DNA of 64,000 nt from assembly GCA_038277395.1 (NCBI GenBank), contig CM076192.1, forward strand, positions 201,624,161-201,688,160. The letters are read 5' to 3'. Source of the stretch: Dryocosmus kuriphilus (lineage: Eukaryota; Arthropoda; Insecta; Hymenoptera; Cynipidae). Of this stretch, positions 1 to 10,639 are shown in pieces (the stretch's first letter is position 1; each line of letters starts with the position of its first letter). Under the pieces are notes generated by a model. That model saw nothing but the letters and a program-made list of their open reading frames with translations. It did no database searches and was not told where the DNA came from. A program made the translations under genes and the position numbers.

Positions 1-795
1 GAAAACTTTGTTAATTTCAAATAACCTCTAACTGGCCTTGAACATTACAATTTACCTACGACTTAGGTACGTACCTGAACGTCGAATTTTCCGCTCTATC
101 GATTGCAGATGTAAAAAAAGGGGGTTCCCATTTAAAAAAACAAAGTTGATCGTGAAAAAGCCATGAAGGTCAACTTCAAGGTCAAAATGAAGGTCACCAT
201 TGAATTCCTCGTTGAAGTTTACTTCAGGAATTGCACTGAACTCTTGGAAAACTTTGTTAATTTCAAATAACCTCTAATTGGCCTTGAACGTTACAATTTA
301 CCTACGACTTAGGTACGTACCTGAACGTAGAATTTTCCGCTCTATCGATTGCAGATGTAAAAAAAGGGGGTTTCCATTTAAAGAAACAAAGTTGATCTTC
401 AAAAAGCCATGAAGGTGAACTTCAAGATCAAAATGAAGGTCACCATTGAATTCCTCGTTGAAATCTACTTCAGGAATTGCACTGACCTCTTGGAAAACTT
501 TGTTAATTTCAAATAACCTCTAACTGACCTTGAACGTTACAATTGACCTATGACTTGGGTACGTACCTGAATGTAGAATTTTTCGCTCTATCGATTGCAG
601 ATGTAAAAAAAGGGGGTTTCCATTTAAAAAAACAAAGTTGACCTTCGAAAAGCCATGAAGGTCAACTTCAAGGTCAAAATGAAGGTCACCATTGAATTCT
701 TCGTTGAAATCTACTTCAGGAATGACCTTCACTTTTTTGAAAAATATTTTATCTGATGAAATATCCAACCGTCCCGGGACTTTTTAGACACCCTG
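1..795. mobile_element. Right end of a DD41D-type mariner/IS630 transposon with three subterminal repeats
   Basis: Three direct repeats of about 245 bp run from base 1; the phrase GGAAAACTTTGTTAATTTC recurs near 1, 247 and 492. The last unit runs into a terminus ending GACACCCTG at 795, followed by TA. The same end, with the motif CCAACCGTCCCGGGAC, closes the full element at 16936-20413, so this is another copy cut by the window edge. Each unit carries several AAGGTCA half sites. No transposase is visible here. Short open frames across this block are repeat translations and not genes. Confidence 0.8.
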
Positions 796-829
796 TATAT
801 AAATATGGGGTTTTTGAAAGACGAGTGCA

Positions 830-1135
830 ATAGCTGACCGTCCGACCAAAGAACATGATTTTTCAATCAAAGATGAATTTTTTACAACACAGAAAAATCT
901 TGAACCAAAAAAAGTTGAATTTTCAACCAAAAATAAAAGATTCTTCAGCCGAAAATGTAATAGTTTAATTTCTAATCATAAGTGATGAATCTTCAGCCAA
1001 AACGTTGAAATTTAATTTAAAAGAATGAATTATCAACCAAAAATTTAATAGTTAAGTTTTTAACCAAAAATAAAAAAAAAATCAACCAGAAATGGAACAG
1101 CTAAATTTTTAACCAACAGTGGTTGAATGTTAAAA
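830..1135. repeat. Degenerate TTGAATTTTCAACCAAAAA-type repeats
   Basis: Runs of short AT-rich phrases such as GTTGAATTTTCAACCAAAAA and AATAGTTAAGTTTTTAACC recur every 30 to 45 bases with drift. The stretch has no coding potential. The same phrase type fills much of 2100-5800 and 13250-16900, so it is a genome-wide low-complexity family and not a local array. Confidence 0.65.
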
Positions 1136-1144
1136 ACCAAAAAA

Positions 1145-2083
1145 TCGGCCCGGTTCGCGGTCACATTCTCATCCCGCGCTTCGAGCCAAGTATGAGTGCG
1201 CCTAGGACGCGCTTTTGGTCCTTGACCATCGTGCTCGGTATTCGTTACGTGGGTCTTAAAATTTCAAACCACCTCTTTTTAACGAGATTATTAAATTTGA
1301 ATTTCTTATTAAAAATTACAAAAGAAATTATTTTACTTAAGGCTCTATCGACCTTCAGGAATACATTCTCATCATGACAGTCGAGCTTAGCGCTCGACAA
1401 TTAAATTTTTTTTTAAACACATTGTAGATTGGTAAAGTTTTCTTGTGATCTTCCAAATTTTCACAATGCAGGATTTCGTTTCTTAAAAGTAAAACGATGA
1501 GTCTTATAAATTCTAATTAATAAAAATAAAATGAATAAAATAAAATAAATAAAATAAAAAATCTAATTTTTTTCTTATCTTGCATGGTGGGAAAGTTGAA
1601 TGTTTAATTTTTAATACCGTTTTCTCGATTAAAACATAAACCCTGCATTTTATCAAAAAATGGTTAAAATAAAATTTGTATATTTTTTGAGGCGAAAAAT
1701 TTTACTCTCGACTGCTTTTTTTATCTCGCATATTTTAACCGGAAAATGGATTTTCTTGCTTTGTGAAAATAGTTTCTGATGGATAAACCATAAGCACTGG
1801 TCAAAAACCGCGGGTTAACGTACCCTTTCTTTCTTTTTGGACCCTGAAGAAGTGTGCCAAAGAGCAATCCAATCTGATGATTCTTTCAAAAGTTATCGCG
1901 TTAATAGACGCCGACAACTACGACAACGACAACAACAACGACAGCAACAACAACAACAAACAGAGAGACACCGTCGTAAAAACCGTTTGTTGTCTTTCAG
2001 GGTTTCTCAGAACGTGGAGATTATATGAAAACTGCGAAAGTCAAAGTTTGCATAAATATAGTACCTTCTCTGATGAGAATGTA
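1145..2083 (+). mobile_element. Non-autonomous element, copy A (Helentron/HINE-like structure)
   Basis: This block is homologous to the reverse complement of 25369-26665. Shared landmarks in order are a start near ATCGGCCCG, ACATTCTCATC at 1163, the phrase ATCGTGCTCGGTATTCG, a second ACATTCTCATC near 1366, CACAATGCAGGATTTCG, a CAA/CGACAA microsatellite at about 1905-1962, and a closing GATGAGAATGTA at 2072-2083. Paired subterminal inverted repeats plus a microsatellite ahead of the 3' end resemble Helentron-associated elements (DINE-1/HINE), but the diagnostic terminal bases are not certain. Q-rich open frames at 1837-2028 come from the microsatellite. No transposase or helicase is encoded. 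Confidence 0.6.
1905..1962 (+). repeat. CAA/CGACAA microsatellite inside copy A
   Basis: Imperfect CAA and CGACAA units sit at the same internal position as the GTT/GTC tract at 25506-25558 of the inverted copy. Its conserved place within both copies suggests it is part of the element and not a later expansion. Confidence 0.8.
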
Positions 2084-2099
2084 GAAAAAAATTAACATT

Positions 2100-3100
2100 C
2101 ATTTGAGCAAAAAAGAATACGAAACAAAATAAAACAACTGAATTTTCATGCAAATTGAATTTTTAGTAGAAAAACATTGATTCTGCAAAGAAGGTTGTAA
2201 TAGTTGCATATTTAACAAACAACAAAGTTAAAACAAGAATAGAACATCTAACTGATTGGAAAGTCATTTCTTTGTGGAAAATTTAACATTCTGGTTGAAA
2301 ATTAGCCTATATGTGGACGAAAATCTATTTTAGTTTAATGAAACACTTTTTTTTATTGATAATTCAATTATTTTTAACTGAAAAATAATATTTTTGGTTT
2401 CGAGAGGCAACTATTATGATTTTGTTTTAGAATTCACTTTTTTGGGTAAGAATTAACCTTCTTAGTTAAAATTCAAAACTGTTTTCTTAGAAATTCAGGA
2501 AGTTAGGTAAAACTTAACTTTTATTAAAATTTTTTTGCTATTTAATCCTGTTAGGTGTAAGTTTGACTTTTATGTTTAAAACCCCTTTGTTTTGATTTGA
2601 TAATTCTACAGTTTCTGTTTAAAAAGTAATTTTTATTTTTTCCAAAATCAACTGTACCTGTTCTGTTTGAAAAATAATCTGTCATGGCTGAAATTTCAAT
2701 ATTTTTGTTAAAAAACTTATCCATGGTTGAAAAATCATGTTTATTTGTTGAAATTTCAGCTTATTCGCTGAAAATAATACCCTTTTGGTAAAAATTCATC
2801 TTTCTTCCATGAAAATTCGACCATTTTGTTAAAAACTGGTATCTTAGTTTCGAAATTGAACTATTCCCTTGAAAACCAACTTTTTAGGAATAGAACTATT
2901 TTTGTCGAAAATTTAATTATTTTGTTGAAAGTGCAATATTTGAGCCAGCAAGGTATCCAGTAGGGAATATTCTCTAAAATAAATAATGGCTATTCTTATA
3001 AACAAACGTTTGAGATAACAACAAAAAGGTTATATTAGTAACAATTACATATTCGTAAGCTATTACAGTTAAAGTTTCAAAAATAGAATTTAGTTTCAAA
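2100..3100. repeat. Gene-free AT-rich degenerate repeat DNA, orientation switch near 2.95-3.1 kb
   Basis: Between about 2160 and 2950 the dominant phrase reads GTTGAAAATTCAAC with TTTTTGTT, the reverse complement of the phrase used from about 3100 onward. The switch falls near 2940-3060, and that short piece is itself homologous to 13320-13460 (shared ATAAACAAAC and CAATTGCATATT-like phrases). I see no gene. Confidence 0.5.
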
Positions 3101-3953
3101 AAAAATTAGTTAAATCGAAACGAAAGGAAAAAAATAAAAAGACGGATTTTCAACAGGATAGTTGAATTTTTAACTGAAAGAAAAAGAATTCACAACCAAA
3201 ATCGTAAATATTCAATCTTCAACAAAATATTTCGGTTTTTCTTAAAACAAGGGATAAATTGTCATAAAAATTGTTCAATTACTACCAATCAAAGAAAGGA
3301 AATTTTAAAAAAAGTTGAATTTGGACAAGAAAGATTATCCTTGAACCAAAAATAGTTGAATTTACAACCAAAAACATAATTTTTCGATAAAGATTAATTC
3401 TTAACAAAATCCGTGAATTTCAAAAAAAGAAAATAGTTAAAATTTCAACCCAAAAATTTGAATTCTGAAGAAAGAGTGAAATAGATAAATTCTTAATAAA
3501 AGAAATTAATATTTAACCAACAAGAGTCAAGCTTTGAGCCAAAAAATATGATTTTCCAACACGAGGTCAATTCATAAAAAAATCCGTGAGCTTCTAAAAG
3601 AATAGTTTACATTCCAATCAATAAAAGAATTTTAAAGTACACGAAGAGACATTTGCAAAAAATTATAAACAATATCTGCATTTTTGTTTTAAGAAACTAA
3701 TTTTTTACAAAAAATTGCATTTTACATACACAAAAGTTTTCAACTAAATATGGTTAATTCTCAAACAAAAATGTGAACCTTAAACAAAAAAAAATTCTTC
3801 CATCCCAATGTAAATCGTTTCTATGGGGTTACATTAATTTAGTCATATTGTTGCCGCTAATTATCCTTATCAAAATTATAAATCTTCGGTTTATGCTATT
3901 TTATTCATTAATTACTATTCATTTTATGTTGTAGTTTAATAAATTTTACATAC

Positions 3954-3983
3954 CTATAGGCGACCTTTGTTGATACGATATTC
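3954..3983 (-). other. Candidate 30-bp microexon, unit 1
   Basis: On the - strand a pyrimidine-rich tract ending TTTCAG precedes a 30-base block followed by GTATGT. Read with two leading bases and one trailing base, the block is open and gives ISYQQRSPI. Length and phase match the equivalent blocks at 4906-4935 and 5926-5955. It may be a splice-like coincidence inherited by duplicated repeats, so this is a hypothesis. Confidence 0.25.
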
Positions 3984-4905
3984 CTGAAAGAAAAAAGTAG
4001 TGATTTTTTAATAACGAATTTTTTCAACGAACCCAAAAGTTTACTTTCGTACTTGTCAGTTTAAGCGATTTGATGTTATGTTGCGAAATTTTCGTACCAG
4101 ATCAATATTTTTCAACCAAAATCATGAGTTCTTTTAGAAAAACTTACATGTTTCAATAATTTGAGTTTATGTTAAGGAATCCCGAATCGTCCTTTTGTCA
4201 ATCTAACCTCAAGGAAGCCCATTTTTGCACTGGGTTTGCGAAAGATGTCAATTTTAAGACATGTTAGGTGATGTTTTTGGTCCAAAAATCTTGATTTCTG
4301 TTGAAAATTCGCAAACATAACATCGAATGCCTTAAGCCGAAGTATTCGTTTTTTTAATTTCGAAGCAGTTAAATTTCTAACAAAAAAGTGAATTTTTGAT
4401 AAGAAGTGATCATAGTTTCAACAAAAACTAATTAATTTTTAATGCAATATTTTAATTTTTGAATAGAAATAGACCAATTTTTAATAAAATAGTCTACTTT
4501 TCAACTAAAGGAATGAATTATCATTCGAAAAAATTTGAATTGTCAACCAAAAGAAATGATTAAAGAAACGTCTTAAAGTACACGAAAAGACATTTCCAAA
4601 ACACTATAAGCTATGTTTGTATTTTTGATATAAAAATTAAATTTTCAACAAAATACTGAATTTTTAATAAAAGAAAAAGTTTCAAATAAATATGGTGAAA
4701 TATAAACGAAAATGTAGAAGTTGGCTTAAAGTATAAAAAAAATTTTCCATCCAAAAATATATGTTTTTTTTATGGGAATTCATTAATATGGTCATACTAT
4801 TGTTCCTCATTAACGTCATCAAAGCTCTAAATTTCGGATATATGAGTATTTTATTAATAAACTACTGTTCATTTTGTATTTTATTGTGAATAATGTTTTA
4901 ATTAC

Positions 4906-4935
4906 CTCTAGCCGCACTTGGTTGAGAAGATGATC
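4906..4935 (-). other. Candidate 30-bp microexon, unit 2
   Basis: On the - strand the acceptor-like tract ends TTTCAG and the donor-like site is GTAATT. In the phase used for the other two units the block reads SSSQPSAAR without a stop. It is about 70% identical to each neighbour while its flanks look better conserved. Confidence 0.25.
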
Positions 4936-5925
4936 CTGAAAGAAAGTAATTGCGATTTTTTATTAACGAATTTTTTCAACGAATCCAATTGTACTTTCGT
5001 ACTTGTAAGCTTAAACCCTGGTTTTGGAAATTTTCGCTTCAAATCAATATTTTTCTACCAGAATTATCAGTACTTTTAGAAAAATGTACAAGTTTCAATA
5101 TTTTGAGGTTATGTCAAGGAATCCCGCATCTTTCTTTTGTCAATCTAACCTCAAAGAAACCTATTTTTCCATCGAGCTTGCGAAAGGCGTCTATTTTCAG
5201 TCATATTACGTAATGATTTTGTTGAAAAATCTTAATTTCTGTTCAACATTCCCAAACTAAACCTCGAATGGTTTAAGCCAAACAGTTAAAGCGCTTAAGT
5301 CAAACACTGAAGAGAACAGTTAAATTTTCAAGAAAAAATTGAATTTACGATAAAATATGCTTATATTTTCAACAAAAAAATGAATTTTTGATGGAATATT
5401 TTAAGTTATAACTAAAAAAAGAACCAATCCGTAATAAAATAGTCGAATTTTTAACTAAAAGAATGAATTCTCTGTCGAGAATTTACAACTGACTTAAACC
5501 AAAAGATTTTTTTTTTTCAACCAACAATAGTCGAGTTATCAACCTTGAAAAAGTGTACAAAAAGTGAATTGAATTCCGACTCAACGAAGATAAATTGTCA
5601 AAAAAATAATTACAGTTCAGAAAACAGTTGAACTTTCAACCAAAGGTGAATCATCAACAAAAAATCCATGTATTTGCAAAAAAGTAGTTACATTTTTAAC
5701 GAAAACGGCTCTCTTAAAAGAAAATGTAAAAGCTGACTTGAAGATAAGAAAATTCCCAAGCAAAGATATATTTTTTTATGGCTTTTCATTTATTTAGTCA
5801 TATTATTGCCCCCGCCCCCCCGAACCCGATTAAATCGATCAAAATTTTGAGTCCTAGATTTCTGAGTATTTTATCAATAAAATACAATGTACTTTGTATC
5901 ATACTTTAAATAATGTTTTAGTTAC

Positions 5926-5955
5926 CTCTACTCCCACTTCGTCGCGACGATGAAT
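5926..5955 (-). other. Candidate 30-bp microexon, unit 3
   Basis: On the - strand the acceptor-like tract ends CATTCAG and the donor-like site is GTAACT. The block reads SSSRRSGSR in the shared phase; one of the two other frames holds a stop. Its serine/arginine-rich content resembles unit 2. Confidence 0.25.
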
Positions 5956-6213
5956 CTGAATGAAAGAAACAGCGGTTTTTTATTAAGAAATTTTTTCCAC
6001 GACCCTATCGTACTTCCGTATAGTACTTGTAAATTTAAGCCATTTGAGGTTATGCTAGGTAATTTTCGCCCCAAATGAGTATTTCTTTACTAAAATCATG
6101 AGTTACTTTTAGCAAAAATTCATCTTTCTTGAATGAAAATTGAGCTATTTTGTAAATAGATGCATTTTGGTTCAGAAACTAAACTACTCCGTTGAAAGCT
6201 AAGGTAAACGTAC

Positions 6214-6246
6214 CAGCTTGTAGACACTTGTTCATATTTTTCTCCA
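6214..6246 (-). other. Candidate 33-bp microexon upstream of the three 30-bp blocks
   Basis: On the - strand an AG follows ACATATT, then 33 bases end ACAAGCTG before GTACGT. Read with two leading bases and one trailing base, it gives EKNMNKCLQA, the same symmetric phase as the three downstream blocks. A diverged relative of its donor end (ACAAACTG then GTAAGT) lies on the + strand at 13211-13228. Confidence 0.2.
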
Positions 6247-6249
6247 CTA

Positions 6250-7140
6250 ATATGTCAAATGATAAAAACCTTACGATAATCTTTATACACGTTATCCTAA
6301 AATAATAAGAAATGAGATTCATATGAGTTGTCAGTATTAAATTTGAATATTTTAAAAATAAACCGCCGTCTTTTATGCCAGTGCCACGTGGTAGCAATGA
6401 AAACACATCCATCATAGTAGAAACTGTTTTTACAGTAGGCTTACTTTTGTTTATGGAAAAGGCACTAAAGTCAAGGTAAGTTAGTAAAAAAGGGCTTTCA
6501 ATAAATAAAGGATGTTAATATTTTACACTAGTTTCGCTAAAAAGTCTTAATTTCTTATCATTCATTGTTAAATACAGCAGTCTATAAACTGGTACAACTA
6601 TTACGTTTTTGTACCTGTTTGTACACAGTCAAGTGAGAAAATCAATTCTAACGTGTTTTATATATCCGTATTTATGTTTATTCAGTAAACTGTTATTCAT
6701 TCAGTAAATAAAATTACATTATATATTCTATCTTGAAGAACTTTTCATTAAACTTAGAAACATTTTATGTACTTATAAGAAAAACTTTTCATCTTACAAT
6801 TTTGGAATATAAAATTAATAATTGCAGAAATACAGAGTTTAATAGTTTTTGATAATATTTCTAAAGTGCTACTGCATTTGCATGCGAAAAGCTTGTCGCT
6901 TTTCATAAAAATCTAGCACCATCCGATACAGAAAAATGTGATATACTCCTAAACTTTATTATAAGACGTTAGTTTATTAAAAAGAGGATAAAATTTTTGA
7001 TAATGAAATGATTGTTTCCACTGAAACACCATGGAAGATCATGTGAATCGTGGATGATAAAGTAATTCGGAATAAAATTAATTTTCCACTAAACGGTACA
7101 ACCTTTGTTCACAAAGTGTTGCTCAAAAAAATCTAGTGTT
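6250..7140. other. Gene-free AT-rich interval
   Basis: No coding region, structural RNA or clear repeat unit was recognised. It holds one strong-looking acceptor and donor pair on the + strand (6436-6475) with no supporting context, and otherwise unique AT-rich sequence leading into the gypsy LTR. Confidence 0.4.
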
Positions 7141-7141
7141 T

Positions 7142-7316
7142 TTGAGGGTAAAGTAATTCCTACAAAAGTTACAGAAGACGCAACTGGAGGGAGGGAGCGT
7201 GAGGAGATAGTTGGTTTCCGACCGTTAGACCATAAGCATGTAAAAGATACAATTAATAAAAATCTATATTCTATGTGAAGACAGCCCATTTCATTATCTC
7301 CATACAATTTTCAGCA
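7142..7316 (+). repeat. Candidate 5' LTR (core) of the gypsy element
   Basis: It shares GATAGTTGGTTTCCGACCGT and the following AATAAA/CATCTATATTCTAT stretch with 12865-13036. AATAAA near 7254 could be a polyadenylation signal. The outer boundaries are uncertain because the two copies are strongly diverged. Confidence 0.6.
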
Positions 7317-8170
7317 GTGTGATGAAAATCCAATTCCCAAACTTGTCGGTGTGTTCTTAAAACCTTCCTAAGTGCTCGCTATAAATGATAAACCCGCCAA
7401 TTATCAACACGTCGCGTCTTATGTGCAGCGCGACCCGGTGCAACGCTATTAGTTGCCTTGCTTCGCAGAAGTCCTTTTCGGCTGGTAGGTCTCTGTTGAA
7501 TGTTACAAGTATTTCTGTGAGCGTGACGTGTTTCTGAAAAAGTAAACTGTGAAAAGCGGACACTGTGAAAGTAACGGATCCATAAACCTTTTCTCGGGAT
7601 TAGAAATGGCGGTCGCAACCAGTGGCTTTGAATCTCTTCTGTGCGTCCGAAGACCAACATGCGGCGGCGTTCTGTCGTTGAAGGTCCAAGCCTAAACTGA
7701 AGAAACCCTAGAATGTTTCGAAGGAAAACGCGTGGTGTCGTTTTGCTGCTAGAGGCCCTAGATCACTTGAGTCAGTTGACATTTGTGTGACTGGGTCACT
7801 AGGACTGATGGATCAGGAACAAAGTGACCTGAAACAAACTTATAGTGACTTACGCTAAGCCGGGAATTCTTGCTTCTGTGTTTGCTTGGATCTTCAGTGG
7901 CATCTTTCTGTTTGATGCAAAATACTAAGAACTTCTGAACGAGCTTCGGAGTATTTATAACCTAGGAACATTCTGAATCGCGAATAAAATCCTTCTAATA
8001 ATTTAAAATTTCGGACTTATTCTTCAGAACCGAGTAGAATCCTTCTGATTACTTAAAATTCCGGAATAAAAGCTTCAGAACCGAGGAAAATACTTCTGAT
8101 AATTTAAAATTCCGAAACAGAACTTGATAACGCCTGTGAGTCCACATACGATAAAAGCAAAGAAGTAAAG
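7317..8170 (+). other. Retrotransposon leader between 5' LTR and gag
   Basis: About 850 bases precede the gag start. A direct repeat of roughly 60 bases built on AAAATTCCGGA and CTTCTGATAATTTAAAATT occurs between about 7980 and 8120. No frame here resembles a protein family. It is most likely untranslated leader. Confidence 0.4.
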
Positions 8171-9002
8171 ATGCCAAACAGTATGAGAATGATCCCTTCC
8201 TCGTTTTCAGTTGTCATCTTGAAAAAGTTGGCAAGAGATTATGAACTTTCAACGGCAGGAAACAAGTCAAATATAATAGCACAACTTTCAGAGCATGATC
8301 CAAGAGAAGAATGGCTGCATGTAGCTTCAGATATTCAGAATCGCGTTGCCAATGAGCCGAGAATTCTGGATGAAGCTTTAGGTACATTTTCAGGTCTGAA
8401 GGCACCCGATGGTCTGCCTTCCTTTCATAAGAATACAATGGCAGCCGAAGATTCCTACAAAAGACGAATAGAGTTAATGCAGAGAGAACGTGGTCTACTA
8501 CAACGAGAATTGGATCTAGCTCGAAGAGAAAATGAGCTACATCGGCAATCTCCTAGAATTCAAGACCAAGAAGAACCCCCTTCACGTCAAATACACACGC
8601 CCGCCTTCTGTTCGCCACAAAACTCAAGGGTGAAGCTCAACGGTGGTTCCAGTAAAGGTCAAAATACGTCGGTATGTCTGCAGATGATCTATTTATGGAT
8701 TTAGGTTCAATCTTTATCACCGAGCAAACAGGTTGACACGTCGAAGGAATTACGAAGATAGACGTTGGAATCACAATGAGTCCTTCAGCCCCTATTTTCA
8801 CGAGAAGCTAATTCTAGCCAACGCTATCACAGTCGAAGAAGATGAACTCCTGGACTATTTTATTGATGGCATCCCGGACATAAGCATGAGGAATCAAGCC
8901 AGGATTCGGCGATTCAAGGAAAAGAGAGATTTTCTGGAGCCTTTCGAGAAAACAACACTCATGGGCGAAAAGAAGGGACCTACGAAAACTGAGTCTTCAT
9001 AA
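8171..9002 (+). pseudogene. gag-like gene, broken into two frames
   Basis: The first frame (8171-8704, 177 aa) opens with an SAP-like helix region (LKKLARDYELSTAGNKSN, residues about 18-35), as in several insect gypsy Gag proteins, followed by a charged coiled-coil stretch at about residues 95-125 (many E, R and L). A second frame (8733-9002) continues with a capsid-type segment ending in a helical basic tail. The stop at 8702 and the frame change show it is broken. Its place before the zinc knuckles and protease supports Gag identity. The assignment rests on position and composition more than on strong motif matches. Confidence 0.6.
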
Positions 9003-9078
9003 GGCTCTACATCAATTAAATCCAATGTGAACTCTGAACCGAAGACAGCAAATTCTACAAGACCTTAAGAAGTTACCA

Positions 9079-9205
9079 GTGCGCTGCTATAATTGCAGCA
9101 AATTAGGCCACTATGCTGGGTAGTGCACGCAACCGCTGAGGGAAAAAGGTACCTGCTTTAGGTATTTCAAACTAGGACATACTCATAAGGAATGCCCTGA
9201 GAAGA
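9079..9205 (+). pseudogene. Nucleocapsid CCHC zinc knuckles of the gypsy gag
   Basis: The translation contains CYNCSKLGHYAG followed by a stop in place of the expected residue and then a Cys, a C-X2-C-X4-H-X4-C knuckle. It is followed by a second, weaker one (CFRYFKLGHTHKEC) whose second Cys is replaced by Tyr. Such knuckles bind genomic RNA in Gag. The in-frame TAG at about 9121 confirms decay. Confidence 0.75.
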
Positions 9206-9295
9206 AATCACATCATGTCGGCAATATTACACAGCTCGATGGAGAGGGCGACAGCAACTACTTTAGAACCACGAATACAGATTCGATAATTCTGG

Positions 9296-9660
9296 CGAGC
9301 TCATCTGTCTTCAGCTAGACTCACTTCTTGACACAGGAAGTCCCGTAAGTTTCATCAAAGATATGTTCGTAAAACAGTCAACTTTGGATCCTCCTTCGAC
9401 ACAAAAATGAAAGTACAGGGAATAAGCAATAGCAGGCTGGATATTCTAGGCGCAAATTCTGTAAGTATCCGAATTGGCCATGTAACTCACGCGAATTTAA
9501 GAAGCCTTGTAGGCCCAAGCTCGACGACGAGAACATCCGCTATTTTGGGTAGAAGAACTTTAAAAATGTTTGCTGTAGGTTTTTCCCATGTAAATACTAA
9601 TTATGATAAGAAAATCCCTGAGATTTTTGCGATTGATTTTTCCGAAAACAACTCCGAAAA
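9296..9660 (+). pseudogene. Retroviral-type aspartic protease domain
   Basis: A frame in this interval contains LLDTGSPVSFI, the D-T-G catalytic motif in its usual hydrophobic setting. About 70 residues later comes ILGRRTLKMF, matching the conserved ILG(R/A)DFL-like flap and helix region. The frame is then lost by shifts on both sides. The enzyme would act as a homodimer to cut Gag-Pol. Position between the knuckles and RT fits. Confidence 0.7.
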
Positions 9661-10560
9661 ATAAATTCTCACTTAATATAAACCAGAATTTAGATCACAA
9701 AACGCGCTCCATGGTCGAAGATTTATTAGTAAACAGGTATGTACTGCCCGAGCGTCCGGACACACCTAAGGGGAAAACAGAGTTGCCACTAAAACTCAGT
9801 AATCACTGGCCTTTACATTACAATCCTAGAAGGTTATTATTTGCGAAGAAGGTCAAACTACAAGAAATTCTTGATTCTTAGTCAGAAAGAGGCATTATTC
9901 ATCCGAGCGAATTGCCTTATGCTTCGCCAATAGCTTTAATATATAAGAAAAACGAGGAAACTAGGTTATGTGCCCATTATCGTACCTTGAATAAAATAAT
10001 CTTACAAGACATTTACATCCTTCCCCTACTCGAAGACCAAATAGACAAACTTCGGAACAAAAAGAAAACACTTCTCGACCTTATAGGTGGTTTCGACCAC
10101 ATACCAATTGCGGAAGATTCTATTCAATTCACTCCTTTTATAACTCCGTTTCGACTGAAAGAATATCTTGCGATCCCTTTTGGGCTTAAAGTAGCTTCAG
10201 CTAAATTTCAATACTTTATTAACACGGTATTTGCAGAATTAGCAAAAAACGGCGTAGTAGTCGCCTATCTGGATCATCTGATGATATCCTTCGAAACTTT
10301 AGGACAACATTTCGGGACCCGATGCACGTGTTTTTTCTCTAATAGTCGAAAACAAGTTAGTACCCAGAATTGGTAAATGCAAGTTTTTCCAGACAAAGAT
10401 AAAATACCTCGGATACAAAGTTTCTCAAAAAGGCGTAACCTCCCACTATTCGAGGTGTAGAAGCCGTCATCTATTTTCCGTTACCGCAAAATATTCAAGA
10501 CGTTCAGAAATTCTCAAGTCTCTGTTCTTATTTCCGCAAGTTCATCGAGGGATTGTGGAT
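9660..10560 (+). pseudogene. Ty3/gypsy reverse transcriptase, catalytic site damaged
   Basis: Segments correspond to the RT fingers (SPIALIYKKNEETRLCAHYR, with His where the usual Asp of the CxDYR motif stands), the palm with the first catalytic Asp (LLDLIGGFDHIPI), and a region ending VAYLDHLMIS where the family has YLDD. The second Asp of YxDD is therefore His, which would abolish polymerisation. A stop at 9879 and frame changes at about 9660 and 10377 break the gene. Confidence 0.85.
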
Positions 10561-10639
10561 TATCGCAAAACCGCTTTATGACATACTGCGGAAAATCGTC
10601 TAATTTAAATTTACCGAATAAGAGTTTGAAGCGTTTGAA

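Larger units (their letters stand above)
3100..6180. repeat. Three diverged tandem units of about 0.95-1.02 kb
   Basis: The phrase AACGAATTTTTTCAACGAA occurs near 4013 and 4966 with a diverged third copy near 5986, giving spacings of about 953 and 1020 bases. Around it the order of landmarks is kept: a TTTAGTCATATT-like phrase, a TATTTTATTAATAA phrase, an ATTAC/CTGAAAG-bounded 30-bp block, a TACTTTCGTACTTGTAA phrase, then AATCTAACCTCAA and TTGCGAAAG. Part of the unit also recurs alone at about 14220-14400. No open reading frame of note is present. Confidence 0.7.

Noticed and set aside
1837..2095. Overlapping Q/R-rich and N/D-rich open frames
   Set aside because: They arise from the CAA/CGACAA microsatellite of a non-autonomous element and have no family resemblance.
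6436..6475. + strand block with a strong acceptor (TTTTTACAG) and donor (AAG then GTAAGT)
   Set aside because: It lies on the opposite strand to the microexon candidates, has no repeat partner and length not a multiple of three, so it is best seen as chance.
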